This document shows, piece after piece, positions 29,264 through 37,964 of a DNA stretch of 64,000 nt (position 1 is the stretch's first letter; every line of letters begins with the position of its first letter). This DNA is from Alteromonas genovensis. Lineage in GTDB: Bacteria > Pseudomonadota > Gammaproteobacteria > Enterobacterales > Alteromonadaceae. The notes beneath the pieces are model-generated. The model worked only from the letters and a program-made list of their open reading frames with translations, was not told where the DNA came from and did no database searches. The DNA lies in assembly GCF_010500895.1 (NCBI RefSeq), contig NZ_JAAAWO010000001.1, positions 1 to 64,000 of the forward strand, written 5' to 3'. Both the position numbers and the translations under genes were made by a program.

Positions 29264-30196
29264 CTACACCAGCCCAAGCGCTGATAAAGTGCCGAATCCC
29301 AATGCCGTAATAGGTAAAGAGGCTAGGGTGCTTACTGCAATAATACTTGCGGCTAAACGGTGATCGCCACCTAAATTTCGCACCATGATATAGCTGGCCG
29401 CTGCCGTAGGAGCGATAGAAAGTAACAGCAACACGCCCAAACTCATCCCCCTTATGCCCGCCATATATGCCATTCCAACTAACAGCGCAGGGTAGACAAT
29501 ACATTTACTTATTGTCGTCACGACAATGTTGTACCAATCACTAGAGAAAGACCGAAATTGCAACGAAGCCCCAGTACAGATTAACGCGAGCGGTAATGTC
29601 AACTGGGCAAAGTATTCCCCAGTTTTAAGCACCACTTCGGGTAACTGCCATTGATAGTACGAAAATGGCAGGGCCATAACGATAGACAAAATGAGCGGGT
29701 TTTTCGCAATTCCCTTTATTTGGTTAATTGGCGCACTCAAGCCTATTTGATAAAAATTGAGAATAAAAACCGATAACACGTTGTACAAAATAGTAATACA
29801 ACCCATGTATACCGAGGCAGTCGCTAGCCCCTCCTGCCCGTAGGTATTAGCCGCATACGCAAGGCCAATAATGCCCATATTTGCCCTAAATCCGCCCTGC
29901 ACAACAACGCCTTTTGCATTGGTATCGGTAACGGTGAAGTGAGCAAGAACCACAAGGGCAGCAAACATGGCCACTGTACCCACAAGACCGATAGCAACCA
30001 ATGGAAGATTCGCCGCTTTTGAAAAATCAGACTGACTAATAGAGAGAAACAGCAGCGCGGGTAGGGCTAAGTTAAAAACCAACTTAGACCCAGATTCTAC
30101 AAAGCCATCGTTAAGCCATTTGATGCGTACAAAGTACCAGCCTAAAAGTAATAGGATGAGAACGGGAAATAAGGTGCTGGTAATGAATGAGAGCAT
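29264..30196 (-). CDS. AEC-family (auxin efflux carrier-like) transporter
   Basis: A 310 aa inner-membrane protein with about ten hydrophobic helices and family signatures FVESGSKLVFNLALPALLFLSI near the N-terminus, GFRANMGIIGLAYA mid-protein, and GASLQFRSF plus LLLLSIAPTAAASYIMV toward the end. Family members move small organic anions such as malate or malonate; the actual cargo is unknown. Convergent with the LysR gene and 184 bp from the divergent diguanylate cyclase gene. Confidence 0.87.
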   Translation of the reverse strand: MLSFITSTLFPVLILLLLGWYFVRIKWLNDGFVESGSKLVFNLALPALLFLSISQSDFSKAANLPLVAIGLVGTVAMFAALVVLAHFTVTDTNAKGVVVQGGFRANMGIIGLAYAANTYGQEGLATASVYMGCITILYNVLSVFILNFYQIGLSAPINQIKGIAKNPLILSIVMALPFSYYQWQLPEVVLKTGEYFAQLTLPLALICTGASLQFRSFSSDWYNIVVTTISKCIVYPALLVGMAYMAGIRGMSLGVLLLLSIAPTAAASYIMVRNLGGDHRLAASIIAVSTLASLPITALGFGTLSALGLV

Positions 30197-30380
30197 TGGA
30201 AAAATTAAGTGGTCGACAGGAATAATCAGAGTACCAAAATTTTGACTTGCACGGAGGTTTTCTCGATAAAAGTGAGTGAGCCCGCACTTAATTTTCTTTT
30301 AAATTAACTTAGAGATTAAAAAATATTCACAAATTATTATAAAAAGAGTAAATTTCATTCATCGGCTGTTTTAGGGAAAT

Positions 30381-32201
30381 ATGGTGAGCCAGCAAAATAG
30401 GTTGAAGGGTGTTCGCGCCTTTTTCACGATGATGATGTATTTTGTTTGTGGGTTTATCTCGTGGTATGCCTCTGCTCAGCCTAATAGTATCAATAGTGAT
30501 ACTAGCTCTAGTTTTAACTCTAACTTAAACACCGATACCGATCCCAAAGGTAGCGTCGACAGTCAGTTCGTAGTTATTTCATCCTCCGACGATCACCGCT
30601 CTCTGGTGAACAATAAGCTCTTTTTAAGTAAGCCTGACAATACTATTACTACCGCTCAACAAGCGCTGATGGTATTCAATGAAGGTGAATTCATTGAAAA
30701 CACCGCTAATCGAGTGAGTTTTGGTTTTACTGAAGAGGTGCTGTGGGCTGTATTACCTATTCAAGCGGATACAACCACGGATGGCGGGCTATCTAGCGTT
30801 ATCGAAATTGACAATGCGTGGCTAGATGTTGTCGATATCTTTTTTATTTCCGGTAATGAAATAGTGAGGCAGGAGTCGCTAGGCGACACTGAGGCGATAA
30901 GCGGGCGTACATACAACGCTAGAATGCCCTCGGTAAGTCATGTCTTTGCACCAGGCAGCACGTATGTGGTGTTTCGCTTCATCTCTCAAGATCCAATGAC
31001 AATTCCAATCTACCTCTGTAGTGAAAAATCAAAGCAAAGTGTCATGCTTGAAAATGCTTATTTTTATGGCTTTTTGTACGGCGCACTGCTTATTTTGTTG
31101 GTGTATAACTTGGTGCTTTACACCTACCTCAAAGAGCGTCGATACTTACTTTATTCCTGCTATTTACTCGCTTTTACTGCCTTTAATTTCACTTATACCG
31201 GTCATGGTTACTGGTGGCTTTGGGGTGAAATGCCATCGGTGCAGCAGTGGCTCATGCCCACTCTTATGCTGTGTTACATAACCGCTGGCGTAACTTTCAC
31301 TATTGAGTTCTTAAATGTTAAGAAATACTTACCTTCATTATTTGCCAGACGCAAATTCATATACGCAGGGTTGCTTGCCTTAGCTGTGGTTATGCTGGCC
31401 TATGGTAGTCAGCAATTTGCGATTATGGCGCAGCTGGTTATTTTAACCACACTGTCGTTGTGGATGCTGCTTATTGGCGTGATGTGTTACAAAAACGGTA
31501 ATGTGTTAGCGGCGTTTTTTGTGCCAGCAATTGTACTTGGCACTGGCGGTGCAACGGTATCGAGCTTGGCAACATGGGGCGTTGTGCCCTACTCACAGTG
31601 GGCATTTAGAGGTATAGAGCTTGGTATGTTGCTGGAAATGTCGCTACTGTCAGTTTCCTTAGGGTTTAATTTTAAAGAAGTATATAAAGCTCGGTTAAGC
31701 GCAGAATTTACGTCTAGAATCGATCCACTCACTAACCTATATAACCGCAGAGCATTTACGCAATTGGTTTATCCCATCTGGGAGCTGGGCGTTCGTAAAA
31801 AGCAGCGTATGTCGATTGTATTAATCGACTTAGATTGGTTTAAACAAATTAACGACGAATTTGGACATGACGCAGGTGACGGTGTTCTAGAGTTAGTTGC
31901 TAAAACTATCAAGGCGAGAGCACGCAGTTCTGATTTGGTTTTTCGTTGGGGCGGCGAAGAGTTCTTATTATTCCTGCCAGACACCAGTGTGAGTGATGCC
32001 AAAGCACTCGCAGAAACCCTGCGTTTGAGTGTAAAAGAGATAACAAGTGAATCCATTACTACAGTGACTACCAGTATTGGTGTTGCGGCGTTTAACGCTC
32101 AAGAATCGGGCGGTACCAAAATTGAAGGGCTTATTAAAGTTGCCGACAAAGCGCTCTATGTAGCAAAGCAGAAAGGAAGAAATTGCGTGGTAGTAGGCTG
32201 A
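30381..32201 (+). CDS. Diguanylate cyclase with 7TM-DISM sensor region
   Basis: A 606 aa membrane protein making cyclic di-GMP. Signal or anchor helix at about residues 12-32; a periplasmic beta-rich 7TMR-DISMED2-like domain follows (VSFGFTEEVLWAVLPI, VVFRFISQDPMTIPIYL), then seven transmembrane helices (about 230-425), and a GGDEF domain with RIDPLTNLYNRRAF and active site RWGGEEFLLF (about 524-528). GGEEF is an active-site variant that is normally catalytic. No clear RxxD inhibitory site appears before GGEEF. Probably senses an extracytoplasmic ligand and controls biofilm or motility. AGGG precedes the ATG. Confidence 0.92.
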   Translation: MVSQQNRLKGVRAFFTMMMYFVCGFISWYASAQPNSINSDTSSSFNSNLNTDTDPKGSVDSQFVVISSSDDHRSLVNNKLFLSKPDNTITTAQQALMVFNEGEFIENTANRVSFGFTEEVLWAVLPIQADTTTDGGLSSVIEIDNAWLDVVDIFFISGNEIVRQESLGDTEAISGRTYNARMPSVSHVFAPGSTYVVFRFISQDPMTIPIYLCSEKSKQSVMLENAYFYGFLYGALLILLVYNLVLYTYLKERRYLLYSCYLLAFTAFNFTYTGHGYWWLWGEMPSVQQWLMPTLMLCYITAGVTFTIEFLNVKKYLPSLFARRKFIYAGLLALAVVMLAYGSQQFAIMAQLVILTTLSLWMLLIGVMCYKNGNVLAAFFVPAIVLGTGGATVSSLATWGVVPYSQWAFRGIELGMLLEMSLLSVSLGFNFKEVYKARLSAEFTSRIDPLTNLYNRRAFTQLVYPIWELGVRKKQRMSIVLIDLDWFKQINDEFGHDAGDGVLELVAKTIKARARSSDLVFRWGGEEFLLFLPDTSVSDAKALAETLRLSVKEITSESITTVTTSIGVAAFNAQESGGTKIEGLIKVADKALYVAKQKGRNCVVVG

Positions 32202-32307
32202 TAATCGCTTGTAGCGCAAAGTTTTTAGCGCTTTTTATATGTTTGCTCATTGTTGAGCATTGGCGTTCTAGCGTATGCTTTCTTTTTTCTTTCGGTGGCC
32301 ATCATCC

Positions 32308-33426
32308 ATGTATCAAAATTTTCAAGCCGAGCTAGACTGGGCAAGCCTTCACATGCCTCGTACCAAGCGAGCTGTTTCTTCATTACCCGATTTAAGCAAT
32401 GTAAAACTAGCCTGTAATATGCATCTTGACTTAAAAATGGCTCCATTAGTTGATGGGCTGTTATCGCAAGGGTGCGAGATATTTTTAACAACCTGTAATC
32501 CCACTACCGTTCAAGACGACGTGGTGGATTACTTAGTTGAAAAGGGTGCAAAAGCACATGCATGGCGTGATATGAGCGAGGCTGAGTGGTCGGCGTCCTT
32601 TGATAAAGCGTTAAACTGGCAGCCAACGCATTTGTGCGAGATGGGCGCAGATCTCACCACTCGCTTACATGACAATGCCGACAAAGGAAAGTCTACACCC
32701 ACTATAAAAGCGGGTTTGGAAGCCACAGGCTCTGGTATTAGTCGTTTAAACGGTATGGCACCACGCTACCCTATATTTAACTGGGACGACTTACCCGTGA
32801 AAGAGGGGCTACATAATCGGCACATGGTAGGGCTTAGCGCCTGGCAAACCTTTTTTCAAACCACACACCTAACGCTGCACGAAAAAGTAGTGGTAGTGGT
32901 CGGTTACGGTTTAGTTGGCCAAGGTGTGGCGGCGTCAGCTAAAGCATTTGGGGCGCAAGTTCAGGTTGCAGAGTTAGATCAAGCTCGAGCGCTGCAGGCA
33001 AAATATGACGGCTGGCCGGTGGTAGATTTAACAGAAGCGGTTAAAGACGCTGACATCATTGCCACGGCAACGGGCGCAGAAGGGGTTATTGGCGCTAGGC
33101 ATTTAGATACCATGAAAGATAACTCATTTATCTTAAATGTGGGGCATGTGGCTAAAGAGATTGACGTTGCCTATCTAAAAAACAATAGCAGTCACAGCGA
33201 GCCCATGCCTTATGTCAATGCGTATAAGCTCAAAGACAAAACCATCTTCTTATTAGCAGATGGCTCTATGTTTAACTTAACGGCAGGTTACGGCGACAGC
33301 CTGAATGCGTTCGATGTTACACTGGCCGTGATGGCGTCAGGCATAGGGCATATTGTGGGTGAGGGTTCGACACATCAAAGCGGGCTTTACTTATTGCCTG
33401 AGAAAGCCTGGAAGTCTGCACTGTAG
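32308..33426 (+). CDS. S-adenosylhomocysteine hydrolase-like NAD-binding protein (divergent)
   Basis: A protein of about 372 aa related to adenosylhomocysteinase, shorter than the usual 430-470. The N-terminal substrate domain shows CNMHLDLKMAPLVDGLLSQG, FLTTCNPTTVQDDV and CEMGADLTTRLHD, parallel to family motifs, and the NAD domain has VVVGYGLVGQGVAASAKAFG (about 196-215). Differences from active enzymes: the family DDGGDLT is EMGADLT, and the VTKSKFDNLYG block reads PVKEGLHNRHMVG, so the lysine is kept but the following Asp is His. It could act on a related thioether or nucleoside, or be regulatory. Start ATG at 32308 is preferred over one at 32275 with no ribosome binding site. Confidence 0.75.
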   Translation: MYQNFQAELDWASLHMPRTKRAVSSLPDLSNVKLACNMHLDLKMAPLVDGLLSQGCEIFLTTCNPTTVQDDVVDYLVEKGAKAHAWRDMSEAEWSASFDKALNWQPTHLCEMGADLTTRLHDNADKGKSTPTIKAGLEATGSGISRLNGMAPRYPIFNWDDLPVKEGLHNRHMVGLSAWQTFFQTTHLTLHEKVVVVVGYGLVGQGVAASAKAFGAQVQVAELDQARALQAKYDGWPVVDLTEAVKDADIIATATGAEGVIGARHLDTMKDNSFILNVGHVAKEIDVAYLKNNSSHSEPMPYVNAYKLKDKTIFLLADGSMFNLTAGYGDSLNAFDVTLAVMASGIGHIVGEGSTHQSGLYLLPEKAWKSAL

Positions 33427-33488
33427 GCCTTTACTTTAATGCTGCATTTTAAGAGTGTATGTTAAGTTGGTATTTTAACGCATGGCTA

Positions 33489-33523
33489 GTACAAAAAAGG
33501 CAATGACTTACGCCGTTGCCTTA
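33489..33523 (-). terminator. Terminator of the small exported TPR-like protein gene
   Basis: Read on the minus strand: AAGGCAA, 12-base loop, TTGCCTT, then TTTTG. It lies about 60 bp after the stop of the minus-strand gene at 33583. Confidence 0.75.
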
Positions 33524-33582
33524 TGCTGTTGCTTCACGCCTTTTTTTAAAAAAGCTTCTCAAGCGAAATACAAAACCTTGTG

Positions 33583-34044
33583 TTAGTTTTTAGAAATTTG
33601 AAGACGAGTATTCGCAAGCGTTAGGTTATTTGATGAGAAGCGGTTGAGCTTATTGGCTGCAACCGAACGCTCGAAATTCTCAACACACAGCGTGGCTTTG
33701 TTTTCTAAGCAATTCAACACTGCTAGGTTGTTTAGGGCGATACTCTTATTACCTGACTGGTCAACGGCCTTTGCACAATGGGTTTGGGCTGCTTCTAAAT
33801 TGCCTATTGCGATGTGCGCCACACAAAGGTTTGTGTGCAGTGGAGCCTGCTTGGTCATTACCGTAGTGCGCGCTAGTTGCGCATTTAATTTGCGAATGCC
33901 ATCTGTATAATTGCCGTTCTCTATTTCCTGAACGCCGTACACATTTTCCACGGTAGTACGAAGCTTATAAACGTTATTGTTATTTTGCGCTAACGCAGTA
34001 GTCGCAAAAAGAAGTGTGGCTGCTAGGGTTAAAAGTTTAGTCAT
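33583..34044 (-). CDS. Small exported protein with TPR-like helical repeats
   Basis: A 153 aa protein with a clear Sec signal peptide (residues 1-19, TLLFATTALAQ). The mature part has helix pairs resembling tetratricopeptide repeats (YGVQEIENGNYTDGIRKLNA, THLN-type APLHTNLCVAHIAIGNLEAA, SIALNNLAVLNCLENKATLC, NRFSSNNLTLANTRLQ). Two cysteines may pair in the periplasm. No specific function is recognised. It is divergent from the CadC-type regulator gene, which itself ends in TPR repeats, so the two may share a control region. A terminator follows. Confidence 0.72.
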   Translation of the reverse strand: MTKLLTLAATLLFATTALAQNNNNVYKLRTTVENVYGVQEIENGNYTDGIRKLNAQLARTTVMTKQAPLHTNLCVAHIAIGNLEAAQTHCAKAVDQSGNKSIALNNLAVLNCLENKATLCVENFERSVAANKLNRFSSNNLTLANTRLQISKN

Positions 34045-34283
34045 GATAATTTTCCACTTGTCGCGCTAGTTGAATTGCTTATAGTCTAATCGCGTTGCCG
34101 TGAGTCAGACGCTGGTTAACGTTTTGTTAAACGATGAGTGGAGAATAGTGAAATTCGATTTAATTACATGATGAAAAGATAATTACGAACACATTTCTTT
34201 CTAATGAAAACCTAATGTTCATTATTTTTCTGTTTTAGTTCAAACAATTCAATTATTTACGTTTGTTGAAATGAGGTCGCTTG

Positions 34284-36575
34284 GTGCCGTCTACGCTATT
34301 TAGTATTGAAAATTATATTGTTAATACCGCGGATAATACGATCTCCCGCGACGATAGCACTGTGAAAATTGAGCCGAAATGTATAAAAGTGTTAAAAGTT
34401 TTGGCAGAACATGCACCTGAGGCAGTGAGTAGAGAGCACATGCACAAGATGGTGTGGGGAGAACGAATTGTTGTTGATGAAGCTCTGTCACGGGTTATTT
34501 CTCAGTTGCGTCATGCGCTAAACGATAATAAATCGAAGCGGCTTATTAAAACCATTCCCAAACTAGGCTATAAGCTTGCGGTAACGCCTGTTGAGCTATC
34601 AGTCGCTATGAACTCTTCAAATAATCAGCTTTCAAATATGCCGTCTGCAAATAAGTCCTCTTTGAGTACCCCAACGACCCAAGCAGCAGTTAACATGAAT
34701 GCTGAAACCGGTGGCAACACCGAGGAGCAAAGCCTGGGCCAAAACCGAGCCCTAAACAGAAACCAAAACCAAAAGTCTGCAACTACATCTATCGAAGGCA
34801 GCGCTTCACTTATAAATGAAGATGCAAATAAAGACTCAAGCAGAGACTCCAACACTGGCTCCAGTCAGAAGAGCACATTAAAAAAGAACCAGAGTCTTTG
34901 GTTGCTAGCTGGTGTGCTGGTGGTTGCTGTTATCGCAATCGCTATCACATGGGTATTCACAGGGAGTGATAACCCGTTGGTAGACAGCACCAAGCAATCG
35001 TCGCTTGAGAGCAATTCTATTGCAATACTGCCTTTTAGTCAGATTTCAGACGATACCGACTCGTCATATATTTCACTTGGGCTTACCGAGGAAATAATTT
35101 CGAGCTTGTCGACGACTCCTGGCTTTAACGTACCTTCGCGATATTCTACTTTGGCGCTGACCAAGAAAGGACTTTCTCTTGCTGACATTGCCACGGCCTT
35201 AAACGTAAATTATGCCCTTGAGGGAAGCGTCAGACGTATTAATCAAAGCTTTAGAATATCCGTTCGACTGATTGCCCCATTTGAAGACAAAGCCCTGTGG
35301 ACTGCTCAGTTTGATGTCACCAACAATGACTTATTAAAAGTGCAGCTTGAAATTTCCAATGCAATTATTGCGCAGGTTTCCAGCAGCCACTCTTCATCTA
35401 AGAGGCCAATAAAGGCAGGGATCACCGACAATGCTGCCGCTTACCAAGCGTATCTAAAAGGCACTTATTGGTGGATGAATGGCACTACCAGCGAGTGGTT
35501 TAGCAAAGCCGAAGCTGCGTTTTTAGATGCCGTTAATTACGACCCTGCGTTTTCTGCTGCCTATGGCAGTCTTGCGTACATTTATGCGCGGTATAATTTT
35601 TATGATTTATATATACCCCAAGAGCAAGCGGTGCCTAAGGCAAGGGCTGCTATTGATAATGCACTGCGTTTAAACCCAAACGACGCTAATGCGCATAATG
35701 CCACAGCTATTTTGGCAACCTTAAGTTTTGACTTTAAAAAAGCAACAGCATCGCTAAATCGTGTTCTGAGCAAGGATGCAAATAATGCAACGAGTCTTTA
35801 CTTACATTCAGAGTTGGCACTAGCGCAGCTATCACCCGATAGAGCACTGTCATTTGCACAACAAGCGCGTGAGATAGAACCTCTATCACCATGGGTGAAT
35901 GTTAACCTTGCTATCGTTCATTATTGGCGAGGTGAAACGACGCAAGCGCTGGCCGCGCTTGATAACGCATTGGAATTAGATAGTGCTTACACATGGGCTT
36001 ATGTGTGGAAGGCTAGGGTGCTAGCGTTACAGGGCAACAATAATGACGCCATCGATGTTATGGAAGCCTGTTTGACCATCGATCCATTTTCAACGATTAA
36101 CGCTGCATACCTTGGCACGCTTTATTCATTAAAGGGCAACGCAAATAAAGCGAACCAGTGGTTTACCCATACCGCTTCATTGCTAGGGGATACCACTACG
36201 GCTAGGTTCTGGAAAACTCATGGAGACAGGCTAGAGAGGGAAGCGATTAGCAATACAGATATCGCGCTTATGGAGCCGCTTCTTCAAAAGCAGACGCAAG
36301 CATTCAGTGTTATTCCCATGCTCACCGAGGGATACATAGCGACACAGCAAGAAAATGTTGGCTTTGATGTCATTCGCGCCCATTTCCCATCGCTCAACAC
36401 AGTTAACCCAATGGTAAATAGCCACAACGCGGAGGCTGCGTTGGCACTACTTCAGCTTTCTTCTCAATCAGTGCCTAATATTAGCAAAGCGCTGACTACA
36501 TTTATTAATGCTTACCCGGTATGGGCAAAGCGGACTGGGTTTAAAGACAGATTTGAAAAAGCGGTGTCAGATTAA
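34284..36575 (+). CDS. CadC-type membrane-bound winged-helix regulator with TPR repeats
   Basis: A 763 aa one-component sensor. Residues ~1-105: OmpR-type winged helix (ISRDDSTVKIEPKCIKVLKVL, VDEALSRVISQLRHALNDN, LIKTIPKLGYKL). Residues ~110-200: Ser/Asn/Gln-rich linker. Residues ~204-227: one transmembrane helix (LLAGVLVVAVIAIAITWVF). The periplasmic part has a FlgO/TolB-N-like domain (SIAILPFSQISDD, GLTEEIISSLS, YALEGSVRRI) and TPR repeats. It would bind DNA while sensing outside the cytoplasm. GTG at 34284 is 6 nt behind GAGGT; TTG at 34281 is an alternative. Targets may be the nearby secreted-protein genes (inference). Confidence 0.88.
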   Translation: MPSTLFSIENYIVNTADNTISRDDSTVKIEPKCIKVLKVLAEHAPEAVSREHMHKMVWGERIVVDEALSRVISQLRHALNDNKSKRLIKTIPKLGYKLAVTPVELSVAMNSSNNQLSNMPSANKSSLSTPTTQAAVNMNAETGGNTEEQSLGQNRALNRNQNQKSATTSIEGSASLINEDANKDSSRDSNTGSSQKSTLKKNQSLWLLAGVLVVAVIAIAITWVFTGSDNPLVDSTKQSSLESNSIAILPFSQISDDTDSSYISLGLTEEIISSLSTTPGFNVPSRYSTLALTKKGLSLADIATALNVNYALEGSVRRINQSFRISVRLIAPFEDKALWTAQFDVTNNDLLKVQLEISNAIIAQVSSSHSSSKRPIKAGITDNAAAYQAYLKGTYWWMNGTTSEWFSKAEAAFLDAVNYDPAFSAAYGSLAYIYARYNFYDLYIPQEQAVPKARAAIDNALRLNPNDANAHNATAILATLSFDFKKATASLNRVLSKDANNATSLYLHSELALAQLSPDRALSFAQQAREIEPLSPWVNVNLAIVHYWRGETTQALAALDNALELDSAYTWAYVWKARVLALQGNNNDAIDVMEACLTIDPFSTINAAYLGTLYSLKGNANKANQWFTHTASLLGDTTTARFWKTHGDRLEREAISNTDIALMEPLLQKQTQAFSVIPMLTEGYIATQQENVGFDVIRAHFPSLNTVNPMVNSHNAEAALALLQLSSQSVPNISKALTTFINAYPVWAKRTGFKDRFEKAVSD

Positions 36576-36607
36576 CACCGCTTCAAATTAACCTAGCCGA
36601 TAGGCTA

Positions 36608-36973
36608 TTAATGGCGTTTGAATGGAGGATGACCGCTAAAGTTGGTTGAGTTGCTGTTTTCTTCAATGGTTTCAAATTGAGCAACGTCAATAACTGGGAT
36701 GCACTCGACTGAGCGTTTAAATGGCGGCTTACCACGCATGTCCACGCTCATTCTATTTTCACATTCAGTGGCGGCACCTAGCAGCTCAAACTGAGCCACA
36801 TCATGCTCCTGTACTTCAACAAGTTTGCGCTTAAAAGGCGGCTTGCCTGTACGATCCACAATAATCATTTTCGTTACGCTAGTATTGTCTGCGCCTTCGT
36901 TGGCAACAGCAGTAGCGAACGGTACAGCGGCTATCGAAGATAGCAATAAAAGAGGTAGTACAAGTTTCTTCAT
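36608..36973 (-). CDS. Small exported protein with three G(K/H)PPFKR repeats
   Basis: A 121 aa protein of no family I recognise. Signal peptide at residues 1-24 (LVLPLLLLSSIAAVPFATAVA). The mature part is built of two ~38-residue repeats and a partial third: GKPPFKR at 43-49 and 81-87, GHPPFKR at 114-120, one residue from the C-terminus; DVAQFE follows the first two at 58-63 and 96-101. Two cysteines (71 and 91). The basic KR after each PPF looks like a processing site, so a peptide precursor or repeat-binding protein is possible, but this is speculation. It converges on the CadC-type gene (32 bp gap) and is divergent from a retropepsin-like protease gene. Confidence 0.72.
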   Translation of the reverse strand: MKKLVLPLLLLSSIAAVPFATAVANEGADNTSVTKMIIVDRTGKPPFKRKLVEVQEHDVAQFELLGAATECENRMSVDMRGKPPFKRSVECIPVIDVAQFETIEENSNSTNFSGHPPFKRH

Positions 36974-37274
36974 GGTAAACCCTCATTTTGCGAATAATCA
37001 CTGGTTTCTACGTCTAAAGTCTAACTTTTGATGACAAAAAAATAACCCTATCTCGTGATAGGTAAAAGCTATCAGTTAAGAGGGTAATAGCAAAAAGGCT
37101 TTATCAATAAACAGGGGGCTGCACGTTTTATGTGCTGCTTTGCACGCTGCTGGTGCGAAGTGCTGCTGAAAAATAAAGTAACTATTGCAAAATCATAGGC
37201 TTATTATTTGGCTTCGTTATTGCTGTGTTTATCTTCATACAATTCATTGCTGCGAATGAAGCTAATTACGATAT
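36974..37274. other. Divergent intergenic region between the repeat protein and the aspartic protease
   Basis: About 300 bp without a gene. It must hold promoters for the two divergent small exported proteins. A short dyad TATCTCGTGATA at 37051-37062 is visible, but no further clear operator is seen. Confidence 0.35.
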
Positions 37275-37808
37275 ATGAAAACACACACTAAGCGCCTTTC
37301 AATAAGCACCTTGTTGACGATATTTATTGCAGTATTTACTGGCAATGTATTGAGCAGTAGTGTGGCTAACGCAAATTCGTTTTCGTTAACAAGCAGCAGT
37401 GGCGGAACCTTGTACTTACAAAGCTTTGATGCGGACAAGCGCGAATTCAACTACCTCATTGATACTGGCTCTTCCCTAACTATTTTGAATAAAGCCACCT
37501 TTAAGGTTTTTGCAGCTCAGCAAAATGTGACTGAAGAGGGCGTGGTGATTGCAAAACTAGCGAACGGTAAAAAGCACAAAGTGAAGCTTTACATCATACC
37601 TACATTGGCGTTAAGTGCAGACTGTCATTTTGATAATGTGAAGGTGGCCGTAATGGACAATCAGCACAATATCCTCGGAATGGAAGTGTTGGGCAGAGCA
37701 GCACCGTTTGGTATCCAAATGTCGCCACCCACATTAACCCTGCACCAATGCGACGATGATATAAGCTCAGAATTACTCGCAAAAAGCCCTGCAAAACCTG
37801 CTTTATAG
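37275..37808 (+). CDS. Exported retropepsin-like aspartic protease
   Basis: A 177 aa protein with an N-terminal signal (residues ~1-33, LSISTLLTIFIAVFTGNVLS ... SVANA). The mature part matches the clan AA single-domain aspartic proteases: catalytic loop FNYLIDTGSSLTIL (Asp63-Thr-Gly), a flap region, hydrophobic VKVAVMD, and NILGMEVLGRA as the second hydrophobic-hydrophobic-Gly motif. Such proteins work as homodimers. The substrate is unknown. It is divergent from the GKPPFKR repeat protein and upstream of an M24 peptidase in the same direction. Confidence 0.82.
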   Translation: MKTHTKRLSISTLLTIFIAVFTGNVLSSSVANANSFSLTSSSGGTLYLQSFDADKREFNYLIDTGSSLTILNKATFKVFAAQQNVTEEGVVIAKLANGKKHKVKLYIIPTLALSADCHFDNVKVAVMDNQHNILGMEVLGRAAPFGIQMSPPTLTLHQCDDDISSELLAKSPAKPAL

Positions 37809-37964
37809 CCGCTTTTATAACCAGCGCAATAAAAACGTGTTGTAAAAACCAGTTTCCATTGCTCTATCTTTTTCATTCTGTCCTCTATAGCGTTTTCCTA
37901 TCGGCACCGTTACCAATCATGTAGATTAGCCACACTGCATTTGACGTAACGAGGCAAACATTTC

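Noticed and set aside
32225..32491. Minus-strand 88-codon frame overlapping the SAHH-like gene start
   Set aside because: Antisense to a recognisable coding region, no ribosome binding site.
36561..36607. Two short dyads between the CadC-type gene and the repeat-protein gene
   Set aside because: GCGGTGT/ACACCGC overlaps the stop codon and TAGCC/GGCTA is short; no T-run, so terminator function is not supported.
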